The notes beneath the pieces are model-generated. The model worked only from the letters and a program-made list of their open reading frames with translations. It ran no database searches and was not told the DNA's origin. This document shows, one piece after another, positions 8,325 through 16,416 of a DNA stretch of 36,195 bases (the stretch's first letter is position 1; every line of letters begins with the position of its first letter). A program made the translations under genes and the position numbers. Location of the stretch: assembly GCA_963925675.1 (NCBI GenBank), contig CAWUSW010000023.1:1-36195 (forward strand). The letters run 5' to 3'. Source of the DNA: Eutrophocola sp963925675 (GTDB lineage Bacteria > Pseudomonadota > Gammaproteobacteria > Pseudomonadales > Pseudohongiellaceae).

Positions 8325-8903
8325 GTGTCACTATCACGTTGCGCCTGGGCCGGCGATAACCCCCTGTACCAAAAATATCATGACAAGGAGTGGGGCGTGC
8401 CTTTGCATTCAGATAAGAAGCTGTTTGAATTTCTGATTCTTGAGGGTATGCAAGCAGGCCTGAGCTGGATCACAATATTGAAAAAAAGACAGGCTTTTCG
8501 TGAGGCTTTCGACGGTTTTGATTTCAATAAAGTGGCAAAGTATCCGGACAGGAAAATTGAACAGTTACTGAATAATCCGGACATCATTCGCAACAAATTA
8601 AAAGTGAATGCCGCGGTGACCAACGCCCAGGCCTTTATCAGGATCAGGAAAGAATTTGGTAACTTTAATCAGTATATTTGGCAATTTGTAGATCACCGGC
8701 CTCTGCAGAATTCCTGGAAAAATTTGCAGGAATTGCCTGCTAAAACTGCTCTGGCGGAAACCATTACCCGAGATCTTAAAAAAAGAGGTTTCAGTTTTGT
8801 CGGGCCAACTATTGTTTATTCTCATATGCAGGCCACAGGGATGGTCAATGACCACACTACGGACTGCTTCCGCTATCAGGAAATAAGAGCGCTATCAAAG
8901 TAA
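8325..8903 (+). CDS. tag: DNA-3-methyladenine glycosylase I
   Basis: Removes 3-methyladenine from alkylated DNA as the first step of base excision repair. RCAWAGDNPLYQKYHDKEWG and EGMQAGLSWITILKKRQAFR are family hallmarks. The structural zinc ligands known from E. coli Tag are present in shifted positions: Cys6, His19, His177 and Cys181. Length is 192 residues. The start is GTG at 8325, supported by AAGGAG at 8311-8316 with an eight-base spacer. The stop lies three bases from the end of the convergent acyltransferase gene. Confidence 0.96.
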   Translation: MSLSRCAWAGDNPLYQKYHDKEWGVPLHSDKKLFEFLILEGMQAGLSWITILKKRQAFREAFDGFDFNKVAKYPDRKIEQLLNNPDIIRNKLKVNAAVTNAQAFIRIRKEFGNFNQYIWQFVDHRPLQNSWKNLQELPAKTALAETITRDLKKRGFSFVGPTIVYSHMQATGMVNDHTTDCFRYQEIRALSK

Positions 8904-8906
8904 TCA

Positions 8907-9494
8907 TTATGGGTTTGTAGAGGAGTTTTCAGGATTTAGTCCTTTGAAGCCCTGATAATGTTTTCTGATTGCGATCATGTCCTGATCCAGATCGCCAGTG
9001 GCTTTGAACTCTCCTATTATGCGTAGCTGTTTATTTTCAGCATCGATAGCAGCCATCAGGATGGGCACCCCGGCTTTTTCAGCGATACGGTAAAAGCCGG
9101 GTTTCCATTGACTTACCTTGGCCCTGGTACCTTCAGGGGAGACGCAAAGGATGGTCTGCGGATTTTTCGCCAGCATGGTGACCATTTTATCTACCATGTT
9201 GTAAGCTTTTGTGCGGTTCACTGGAATGCCGCCAAACCAAAGCATTACTGTGCCAAGCAAGGGAGGAAAAAGAGTGTGTTTGCCCATCCAGCGAATATCC
9301 ATGCGTAAATGAAAGACAGCGACCATGAGCAATAGAAAGTCCCAGTTGCTGGTATGTGGTGCTCCAATAAATATAAAAGGGGGGGCTGGAAGGGACTGGG
9401 CCTGAACTTGCCAGCCCTTTGACTTGAGCCAGCAATTTGAGAAAAATCGCAGCGCTGGAGTAATTATGGGCGTTGAAAAGACAGACCGTTGCAT
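8907..9494 (-). CDS. PlsC-like lysophospholipid acyltransferase family protein
   Basis: Probable glycerolipid acyltransferase. The HX4D motif appears as GAPHTSNWDFLLL, a variant typical of a PlsC-like group in proteobacteria, and the second block is VSPEGTRAKVSQWKPGFYRIA. The third block FGGIPVNR fits the acceptor-binding region. The chosen ATG at 9494 gives 195 residues; an upstream in-frame TTG at 9548 would add 18 residues that do not look conserved. The gene is convergent with tag. It is not necessarily the essential PlsC of the cell and its acceptor lipid is unknown. Confidence 0.85.
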   Translation of the reverse strand: MQRSVFSTPIITPALRFFSNCWLKSKGWQVQAQSLPAPPFIFIGAPHTSNWDFLLLMVAVFHLRMDIRWMGKHTLFPPLLGTVMLWFGGIPVNRTKAYNMVDKMVTMLAKNPQTILCVSPEGTRAKVSQWKPGFYRIAEKAGVPILMAAIDAENKQLRIIGEFKATGDLDQDMIAIRKHYQGFKGLNPENSSTNP

Positions 9495-9668
9495 ATTCAG
9501 GCATATTTCCAGTTGTGGTATTGATGAGCCGCTGGCGGCAACTCTCAAACCATAGATGTAAATACTTACTTACGATTTATACATTTAATTCATTGAGATT
9601 TATTGGGAGCGTAAATGAGAATAATTAATCCTTAGCGTGTGTGTTTTGCTGTTCATGTTTGGGTGTAA

Positions 9669-9711
9669 AGCACACTATAGTGCTCTTGATGTGACTATTG
9701 ATAGTGCTATT
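9669..9711. repeat. inverted repeat AGCAC/GTGCT and repeated ATAGTGCT
   Basis: AGCAC at 9669-9673 and GTGCT at 9680-9684 form inverted arms around ACTATA. ATAGTGCT at 9677-9684 is repeated in direct orientation at 9701-9708, a distance of 24 bases. The arrangement could be a pair of operator sites. Confidence 0.3.
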
Positions 9712-9786
9712 GAAAGCCTTCTGATAAACCCTGCAACAAGGCTTGAAAGCTATTGTCCTGAATAGGCACCCCTCCATACTGCCATC

Positions 9787-9857
9787 CCTGTTCAGATAAT
9801 ATTTACATTATCGTAAAAAACAGGAGTCGTGTTATGCCCTGGATGGGCACTTTTTTC
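9787..9857 (+). ncRNA. possible small RNA or leader ending in a Rho-independent terminator
   Basis: CCTGTT (9787-9792) pairs with AACAGG (9819-9824) and encloses GATAAT (9795-9800) pairing with ATTATC (9807-9812). Shortly after, TGCCC and GGGCA (9835-9849, loop TGGAT) form a hairpin followed by C and six T. Together they look like a structured transcript ending in an intrinsic terminator about 330 bases before the next gene. No known RNA family was recognised and no promoter could be fixed. Confidence 0.35.
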
Positions 9858-9953
9858 CCTAATAGATAGGGTAATTAGAAAAACGTTGGGTTATACTTTT
9901 GTGCAATTTCAAGCCTTCTTTAGAGGCGCTTTGCCTGCTTTTGAGCATCAGTG

Positions 9954-9976
9954 ACATATGTAACACACATATGTAA
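9954..9976. repeat. direct repeat ACATATGTAA x2
   Basis: ACATATGTAA occurs at 9954-9963 and 9967-9976, a 13-base period. Each unit contains the palindrome ACATATGT. Paired palindromes in an upstream region are typical of regulator binding, but no regulator gene is adjacent. Confidence 0.35.
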
Positions 9977-10187
9977 GAGCGGGCGAGGTGATACTGAGGC
10001 AAGTTTCAAGAAGCCAATTGTGCGATTTTCAGCAGAAAGACTGATACTTAAGACGGCTTGATTCATGATAATGAAAGGTTTAAATTAAACCCCATTTTTT
10101 ATTAAATATTAACAAGTTACAAATTTTTGAGTAATTAGTAATTCTAATTAAAACGGTATAAAAATATTTCAAAATAAGGGAATTGTT

Positions 10188-10694
10188 ATGGCAACTTTAC
10201 AAATTAATGGTCAGACAATGGACATCGGTGAGATTGACCCCTCCACTCCGCTGCTGTGGGTACTGCGTGATGAGCTCGGTCTGGTTGGCACCAAGTATGG
10301 ATGCGGTATTGCTCAATGTGGTGCATGTACTGTTCATATGAATGGCGCACCGGTACGCTCATGTCAGATTCCGGTTGGAAATTTGACTGATCAGAATATT
10401 ACAACAATTGAGGGCCTTGCGGCCGCAGACGGGACTTTGACGCCTGTTCAGGAAGCCTGGGTAGAAATTGATGTTCCCCAGTGTGGCTACTGCCAGGCAG
10501 GTCAGATCATGAGTGCTACAGCCTTGCTGGAAAATAACCAGAATCCCAGTGACGCTGATATTGATGCTGCCATGTCTGGCAACATTTGCCGCTGTGCAAC
10601 TTACTCTCGTATCCGTCAGGCAATTAAAAATGCTGCTGCAAAAATGAATGGCACAGCTTTTTACGATGCTGCACAGACAGGAGAGCGAGTATGA
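10188..10694 (+). CDS. [2Fe-2S] subunit of a molybdenum hydroxylase (IorA/CoxS type)
   Basis: Small electron-transfer subunit of a xanthine-oxidase-family enzyme. The N-terminal plant-type ferredoxin domain has GTKYGCGIAQCGACTVHMNG with a further Cys (RSCQIP). The second domain has CGYCQAGQIM and GNICRCATYSRIRQAI, the pair of cysteine motifs that hold the second [2Fe-2S] cluster. At 168 residues it is typical of IorA-like proteins, which lack an FAD subunit. AAGGGA precedes the ATG. The last four bases overlap the large-subunit gene (ATGA), so the two products are made together. Confidence 0.94.
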   Translation: MATLQINGQTMDIGEIDPSTPLLWVLRDELGLVGTKYGCGIAQCGACTVHMNGAPVRSCQIPVGNLTDQNITTIEGLAAADGTLTPVQEAWVEIDVPQCGYCQAGQIMSATALLENNQNPSDADIDAAMSGNICRCATYSRIRQAIKNAAAKMNGTAFYDAAQTGERV

Positions 10695-13042
10695 AACTAG
10701 TTAAAAATGACAATCTCTCCCCGGAATTACCTGGTTTTTTCCAGGAACTGACGGCTTCACCCAAAATTGAGATTCCTGATGTAAGCAGGCGTCAGTTTTT
10801 CAAGATCTCCACCATTGCTGGTGGCGGTCTGGCTCTTGGCCTGGCAATGGGCACAAGCCCTAAAGCAAAGGCTCAGGCGGCAGGTGCTACAGAAACCAGC
10901 TCGCTGAGTCCATATGTCCAGATTCAGCCTAATGGCAGAATCAATATTTTTTCTAAAAACCCGGAGTGTGGCCAGGGCATAAAAACTGGTTTACCGCTAA
11001 TCATTGCTGAAGAGCTTGATTGTGCCTGGGATGACGTAGACGTAGTTCAGGCTGACATTGACGGCTCCAGATATGGTGCGCAGTTTGCTGGTGGCTCCTT
11101 GTCTACGCCAATGAACTGGATGGCAATGCGCCAGGCAGGGGCAACAGCCCGCGCTATGATCCTGGCGGCAGCAGCACAGCAACTGAATATTCCAGTGTCT
11201 GAATTAACAACAAGTGACACCAAGGTTGTGCATGCAACATCAGACAGAGAATGGGCTTACGGTCAGTTTGCTGAACTTGCAGCCACCATGCCTATACCAG
11301 AAGCGGCAAGCTTAACGCTTAAGACTCAAGACCAATTTAAATTGCTGGGTCGGCGTTTTACTGGTGTAGACAACTTGGACATTGTCACCGGCAAGCCTTT
11401 ATTTGGTGCCGATACTCGTATGGAAGGTCTCAAGTATGCTACTTATACCAAGTCTCCGCAGATTGGTGGTCGCGCACTTTCCTTTAACGAAGACCATATT
11501 AAATCAATGAATGGCATTGTCGATGCATTCATTATTGATGAGTTTGGTAGTCCTAAAGTGTTCAATCCTGGTGGTGGCGATATGTTTAGTGGTGTTGCCA
11601 TCGTAGCTGATTCCACCTGGGCTGCGATCAAAGCCAAGCGCGAACTGGAAATTGAATGGGATCTCAGCAATGCGGAACAGGCAAGCTGGGATGACCTGGT
11701 AAGCCGTGCTTATGCTTTAAAAGATCAGGATGGCGAGCCTTTGATGACCACGACTTTCGGTCCTGATGGCCCCAGTACCGTTGCCGCCAGTAAAGGTGAT
11801 GCAGAAGCTGTGCTGCAAAACGCAGCCACAGTGGTTTCAGGTTTTTATGAATATCCTTATGTGAGCCATGCTCAGCTAGAGCCTGAAACCTGTACTGCTC
11901 TCTATCAGAACGGTAATTGTGAAATTTGGGCACCAGCGCAGATTCCTCAAAGTGGTGAAACAGGCTCCGCAGTATTGTTGGGAATTCCAGCAGAAGAGGC
12001 TGCAGACCGTGTTGTGCTAAACCAAACTCGAATCGGTGGCGGTTTTGGCCGTAAACTGGCTAATGACTACGTTTTTGAAGTTGTTGCCATTGCCCGCAGA
12101 ATGGAAGGCACTCCAATACTGCTTCAGTGGACACGTGAAGATGATATGAGCGGAGATTATTTCCGCCCAGGTGGTTTCCACTCTTACACTGCAGGACTTG
12201 ATGCTGTCGGTAATCTCACTGCTTGGCAGGATCATTTTATTACCTCTACTGGTAATGATCAGTCTCCAATGACCAGCGCGGACCTGAATCCAAACGTTTT
12301 CCCGAAAGATGTCATCGACAATGTGAAGCTGACACAGACCATGTTCCACAATGCTATCCCTACTGGGCCGATGAGAGCACCGGCATCTAATGCCTTTGCT
12401 TTCAGCTTCCAGAGCTTTATGCATGAACTGGCCATTGCTTCTGGAAAAAGTCATGTAGATTTCCTGCTGGACACTCTTGGTGAGCCGCGTCTGGCTAATC
12501 CGGAAAATCCTCAGTCAATGCATACCGGTCGTGCTGCAAACGTCATTAGTGAAGTCGCCAGAATTTCAGGTCTTGATCAGGAGTCTGGCGAACCAGGCCG
12601 TGCGAAAGGACTCTCTTTTTACTTCTGCCATAGTGGCTATGTTGCACAGGTAGCTGATGTCACAGTGAGTGCTAATAAGGAAGTAAAAGTACATAAGGTT
12701 TGGGCAGTAGGAGATTTTGGCTTTATTCATAATCTCAGCGGTGCTGAAAATCAGATGGAAGGCGGCATTATTGATGGTATCAGCCAGTTGTTTAACGCCA
12801 AGATCACTTTTGTAAATGGTGTTATTCAGCAGCAGAATTTCCATCAGTATCCTTTGTTGAGATTGCCTCAGGCGCCTGAGCTGGAAGTCGCATTTCTTGA
12901 ACCAGAAGAGTTCTCACCATCAGGGGGTGGCGAACCTTCCATGCCGCCAGTTCTGGCTGCTGTCACCAATGCGATTTATAACGCCACTGGTGAGCGCATC
13001 AGGAAAATGCCACTTTTTGAATTAGGCTATAAACTGGTTTAA
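10691..13042 (+). CDS. molybdopterin-binding large subunit, isoquinoline 1-oxidoreductase (IorB) type
   Basis: Catalytic subunit that would hydroxylate an N-heterocycle or oxidise an aldehyde, passing electrons to the IorA-like subunit. The 783-residue protein carries a Tat-like signal, SRRQFFK at residues 32-38 followed by a hydrophobic stretch, so the complex is probably exported folded to the periplasm. Family motifs include GGGFGRKLANDYVFE, TGPMRAPASNAFAFSFQS and GGGEPSMPP, where Glu748 matches the catalytic base. No FAD subunit, chaperone or dedicated cytochrome gene is adjacent, and a strong terminator follows at once. Related membrane aldehyde dehydrogenases share this architecture, so the substrate is uncertain. 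Confidence 0.92.
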   Translation: MKLVKNDNLSPELPGFFQELTASPKIEIPDVSRRQFFKISTIAGGGLALGLAMGTSPKAKAQAAGATETSSLSPYVQIQPNGRINIFSKNPECGQGIKTGLPLIIAEELDCAWDDVDVVQADIDGSRYGAQFAGGSLSTPMNWMAMRQAGATARAMILAAAAQQLNIPVSELTTSDTKVVHATSDREWAYGQFAELAATMPIPEAASLTLKTQDQFKLLGRRFTGVDNLDIVTGKPLFGADTRMEGLKYATYTKSPQIGGRALSFNEDHIKSMNGIVDAFIIDEFGSPKVFNPGGGDMFSGVAIVADSTWAAIKAKRELEIEWDLSNAEQASWDDLVSRAYALKDQDGEPLMTTTFGPDGPSTVAASKGDAEAVLQNAATVVSGFYEYPYVSHAQLEPETCTALYQNGNCEIWAPAQIPQSGETGSAVLLGIPAEEAADRVVLNQTRIGGGFGRKLANDYVFEVVAIARRMEGTPILLQWTREDDMSGDYFRPGGFHSYTAGLDAVGNLTAWQDHFITSTGNDQSPMTSADLNPNVFPKDVIDNVKLTQTMFHNAIPTGPMRAPASNAFAFSFQSFMHELAIASGKSHVDFLLDTLGEPRLANPENPQSMHTGRAANVISEVARISGLDQESGEPGRAKGLSFYFCHSGYVAQVADVTVSANKEVKVHKVWAVGDFGFIHNLSGAENQMEGGIIDGISQLFNAKITFVNGVIQQQNFHQYPLLRLPQAPELEVAFLEPEEFSPSGGGEPSMPPVLAAVTNAIYNATGERIRKMPLFELGYKLV

Positions 13043-13060
13043 ATTACTTCAAAGTAATTT
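13041..13060. repeat. inverted repeat AAATTACTT/AAGTAATTT at the end of the large-subunit gene
   Basis: A perfect nine-base-arm inverted repeat begins inside the stop codon and directly precedes the GC-rich terminator. It may stabilise the 3' end of the transcript. Confidence 0.5.
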
Positions 13061-13065
13061 AAAAC

Positions 13066-13101
13066 GAAAAAGGCCGGATTTTTTAATCCGGCCTTTTTTT
13101 T
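13066..13101. terminator. bidirectional Rho-independent terminator
   Basis: AAAGGCCGGATT and AATCCGGCCTTT form a long stem with a T-rich loop, flanked by A on the left and a run of T on the right. It lies between the plus-strand molybdenum hydroxylase genes and the convergent TPR genes, so it can end transcripts from both sides. Confidence 0.92.
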
Positions 13102-13174
13102 GGAATTTTATTGGTATTTTTGTAAGAAGCGTAGCGAGCAAGATTAAAAAAGTAACAAAACAATTCGAGGTGAT

Positions 13175-14719
13175 TTAGTAGCTATAGTAATAACGTGTTT
13201 CTATTGTTTCCCGCTGAATAAGTTCGCCGTCTGCAAATCTTGGTCGAAAGGAAGTCGAGTTTCGTAAAAAACTGCTTAGGAGAAACTCTACTGACTCAGC
13301 AGCATCTGGGCTTCTATTAAAAATTTCAATATTTTGCGGTTGACCGTACCGGTTAAGCTGTATTAACACATCAAACCAGCCCTGATGTTTTATTGGCAGG
13401 TCTGCAGGGATGTTTAACGAGTCTCTTGTGTAACGATAATAGATAAAAGTGGGTATCGTTGCCGGTAAATCAGGAGAGAATATTTTATCAATTGTTTCCT
13501 GCTCGACACCCTTGGCAAGTAATTCATCATAAGCAAATTGGTAAGTTTCAATAGCAGCAGCGCGTTTTTTAAAAATGAGTAGCCAGTCACCAAACTCAAT
13601 ACGAGCTTTGGCAATGTCTTCTGGCGTGCTGGTATTGAGCCTTAATAATAGATCAAGACGCCTTTCCAATGCTTCACGGCCTTGCCTGAATCCCAGCGAA
13701 TTCGTGGAGACCCTGGACATATTGTAAAACTCCTGAGAAGAGTTGAGCGCCTGGGTCGAAAAATTACCATTGCTGTTCATGTTCAGATTGGTGGCAAAGA
13801 AGTAATTAGTCAGGGCCAGCTTTTTCTCTACGTCGAGTAATCTTGAATCGGAACTGCCGTAATTATTTAAAAGTATCTTAATAATAGTTCTATATATGAA
13901 TTGAGCATTTACTAACCTGGTATTTCTGAAATCCTCTTCAAGGGATGTGTTGTTTAGTGCGTTAGCAGGATGGGTGTTGGGTGCAGAAGTTAAATCCAGT
14001 GTCGGGTTGGTGACTAATGTGGAGTCAAAGGCATATATGTTCCACTCAGCATAGCGATTAAGCGCTGGAAGTAATTCAATGCTGTCCTCTCCAAAGGCTT
14101 TCCTCTTTAGGTAAAAAAGATATTGTTGTTGAACATCGGCATCATTTAATTCTCCGAGTGCAATATGGCTACTGATTTTACCTTCAATGATTCGTTCCTG
14201 TTCCAGATTAAACAAGCCTGAATTTACTCGATTAATATGAAGAGCCTGATCAAGATATTCAAGCGCCTTGATATGATCATTTTGCCCCTGGTAAACATTT
14301 GCCAAGGACAAGAGTGCCTGGCTTAGTCCCGGCTCATAGGCGCCACCTTGTAGCTCGAGTTGTTTAATACTTTGTTCATAAGCCGCTATAGTTGTTACTT
14401 CTAGGGAGGCTGCCTGGGCAGTTTCCTGTGCAGTGCGTTTAGTAATATATTCAGAAACACTCTCGGCTGCGCTGCTTGAGAGCAAAGAAGTGAGTTCGTT
14501 AATTTGTAGCAGATCGCCGTCTGATGTTGTTTCTATTAATACAGGTTCAAATAGTAAGAACGGGAAAGCATCGGCATCCTGTGCTGAGGCATTTGGTAGC
14601 AGCTGTAAATAAACAAAAGATAAGAGCGCCAGAGGAAGTGCAGAGGCGAAAAAAGAACGCTGCGAGTATGCAGATGAAGTGCTTGAACGTCGGGTCCGTT
14701 TGTCTGGATATATAGTCAT
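13175..14719 (-). CDS. exported TPR protein with TonB-like C-terminal domain, paralogue 1
   Basis: A 514-residue protein of unknown function and third gene of a three-gene tandem family. A positively charged N-terminus and a hydrophobic segment ending in NASA (about residue 46) look like a Sec signal. A TPR-like unit lies around residues 132-163 (LANVYQGQNDHIKALEYLDQ), followed by the family stretch HINRVNSGLFNLEQ. The last 80 residues (GWFDVLIQLNRYGQPQNIEI ... SFRPRFADGE ... RYYYSY) have the beta-alpha-beta pattern and FRP-x-G motif of a TonB C-terminal domain. There is no TonB-type membrane anchor or proline spacer. A catalytic motif is not visible. Confidence 0.85.
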   Translation of the reverse strand: MTIYPDKRTRRSSTSSAYSQRSFFASALPLALLSFVYLQLLPNASAQDADAFPFLLFEPVLIETTSDGDLLQINELTSLLSSSAAESVSEYITKRTAQETAQAASLEVTTIAAYEQSIKQLELQGGAYEPGLSQALLSLANVYQGQNDHIKALEYLDQALHINRVNSGLFNLEQERIIEGKISSHIALGELNDADVQQQYLFYLKRKAFGEDSIELLPALNRYAEWNIYAFDSTLVTNPTLDLTSAPNTHPANALNNTSLEEDFRNTRLVNAQFIYRTIIKILLNNYGSSDSRLLDVEKKLALTNYFFATNLNMNSNGNFSTQALNSSQEFYNMSRVSTNSLGFRQGREALERRLDLLLRLNTSTPEDIAKARIEFGDWLLIFKKRAAAIETYQFAYDELLAKGVEQETIDKIFSPDLPATIPTFIYYRYTRDSLNIPADLPIKHQGWFDVLIQLNRYGQPQNIEIFNRSPDAAESVEFLLSSFLRNSTSFRPRFADGELIQRETIETRYYYSY

Positions 14720-14762
14720 CGGAAATTATTTAAACATTAAAAACATTAAAATTAGCAAAAGA

Positions 14763-16361
14763 TTAATAGGAATAGTAATAACGCACCTGTATATCTGATT
14801 GTGCTCTGGCCCTGCCCGATTCAAACAAGGGCCTGAAAGTGCCTGATCTTAGCAAATTAAGAAGACGGTTTCGTACTAGTTGGCCTGTATTTTCAGAAGA
14901 ATATTCAAACTTTATGTTTCGTAAGGAGCCGTTCGAGCGTTTATTAAAACTAACATCCATATAGCCAATATAGGGGATATCTAGCTCTTCAGGGATGTTT
15001 TGGAACCCTCTGGTGTCTTCAAAACTAACAAAACCGGGTATCAACATGGCCGGTTCCGGGCTGATGAATGTTTCCGCTTCCTTTTCAGTGAACCCATTAG
15101 CCATTAATATTTCCAGGGCTTTACTATAACCCTGGTTGGCCCCTTGCAAACGCCCAAAAGCCAGATCCCAGTCAGCCAGATCAATATAGGCATTTGCTGC
15201 CAGCAGATGATCCTGTGTTTCAAAGTTTTCGGCACGTTCTAAAAGCTCTTCCCGGCTATCTGAATACCCACGACGAAGAAAGGGTACAGATCGGAAGCCA
15301 CGATTATTAGATAAGGCGATATTGGAGCCAATCGGCCTATCACTGATGTATTTTTCTATTTGGAGCTTAAACAGGTAGGTTAATTCTGCTTTCTTTTGCA
15401 GTATGTTTTCATTGCCAGAATCCTTCTCCAGAACTAAATCAAATAGCTCCTCTGCTTTCTTCAGTCGGGGATCTACAAGTTGCTCAGGGGTAAAGGATTG
15501 TGAACGTAAACTGGATGAATTTGCTAAAAGCGCAGAACGTGGTACAAATAGTATGTCGCTAAACTGACTGTCTTCAATAGCGACCAGTTCACCTTGACGG
15601 AGCATGGTCGAACCTATCGATGATAAACCTCCGCCCATAGCTAGCGCTTCTTGATTATAAAAAGCCAACCTGCGAAAAGCCTCCATATTCCAGTCTGCCC
15701 ACTCCAGCGTGGCCTGTTTATATTCTTCGCTATCGTCATCGCCACTGCGTGACATCAGGTAATAAAGGTACTCATGATATTTGTCAGCATCAGCATAATT
15801 TCTGCTTGCCTTGCTGCTCTCAATCAATTTTCTAACCGCTTGGTTTTGCGCAAGGGTATACAAACCCTGATTGACTCTTTCAATATGCATGGTCGTTTCA
15901 AGGGCTAATGTTGCATTTTCATAATCACCAGCCTGCTGATAAAGATCGCCAATAGAAAGGTATTCTTGTGCCAGGAGCGGATTGAAAGTCCCTCCAGTTT
16001 CTATAAGTTCATTAATGCTGGATTGGTATTGCGCTATATCGCTAAGCAAATCGTTTAAAGGAATTTGCTCTTCATCTGCAATGGGTGAGTTGGGCGGAGA
16101 AGGAATAAATGCTTGCCCTGAATTTCTCGCGGCAGAGGAAAGTAAAATCGTTTCGGGATCATCAAGATAGACACCATCAAAAAACAGGGTATTTAATTCA
16201 GTTTTGCTTTGCCCTAATAATAGTGGGGAAATAGACAGAGATAAAATCAGGAAAAATAGTGAAAACCATGTTCGGTACAACAAATTAATAAAAGGGCACA
16301 GCTGTTCATGGCCATATCTGCTGACGATGGATACTGATCCTGGATAATTGCTTGTTTGCAT
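14763..16361 (-). CDS. exported TPR protein with TonB-like C-terminal domain, paralogue 2
   Basis: Middle member of the tandem family, 532 residues from the ATG at 16361; a GTG three bases earlier is an alternative. A hydrophobic stretch around residues 30-50 (FSLFFLILSLSISPLLLG) may be a signal peptide or anchor. The TPR unit YLSIGDLYQQAGDYENATLA and the following HIERVNQGLYTLAQ match paralogues 1 and 3, as do YHEYLYYL and LEWADWNMEAFRR. The C-terminus (IPYIGYMDVSFNKRSNGS ... TFRPLFESG ... VRYYYSY) is TonB-like. Only 43 bases separate it from paralogue 1. Function unknown. Confidence 0.85.
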   Translation of the reverse strand: MQTSNYPGSVSIVSRYGHEQLCPFINLLYRTWFSLFFLILSLSISPLLLGQSKTELNTLFFDGVYLDDPETILLSSAARNSGQAFIPSPPNSPIADEEQIPLNDLLSDIAQYQSSINELIETGGTFNPLLAQEYLSIGDLYQQAGDYENATLALETTMHIERVNQGLYTLAQNQAVRKLIESSKASRNYADADKYHEYLYYLMSRSGDDDSEEYKQATLEWADWNMEAFRRLAFYNQEALAMGGGLSSIGSTMLRQGELVAIEDSQFSDILFVPRSALLANSSSLRSQSFTPEQLVDPRLKKAEELFDLVLEKDSGNENILQKKAELTYLFKLQIEKYISDRPIGSNIALSNNRGFRSVPFLRRGYSDSREELLERAENFETQDHLLAANAYIDLADWDLAFGRLQGANQGYSKALEILMANGFTEKEAETFISPEPAMLIPGFVSFEDTRGFQNIPEELDIPYIGYMDVSFNKRSNGSLRNIKFEYSSENTGQLVRNRLLNLLRSGTFRPLFESGRARAQSDIQVRYYYSY

Positions 16362-16416
16362 CACGTTAGAATAATTAATGTAAAACCTTATGTATAAGTT
16401 TTAGCCTTTTAAAAAT

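Larger units (their letters stand above)
9549..10187. other. 640-base gene-free leader upstream of the molybdenum hydroxylase genes
   Basis: AT-rich region without a convincing gene in six frames. It holds two copies of ATAGTGCT, a nested hairpin, a terminator-like hairpin with a T run, and a pair of ACATATGTAA repeats, each listed separately. The region is unusually long for this otherwise compact window and may carry a small RNA, an attenuator, or several regulator sites for the downstream operon. Confidence 0.5.
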
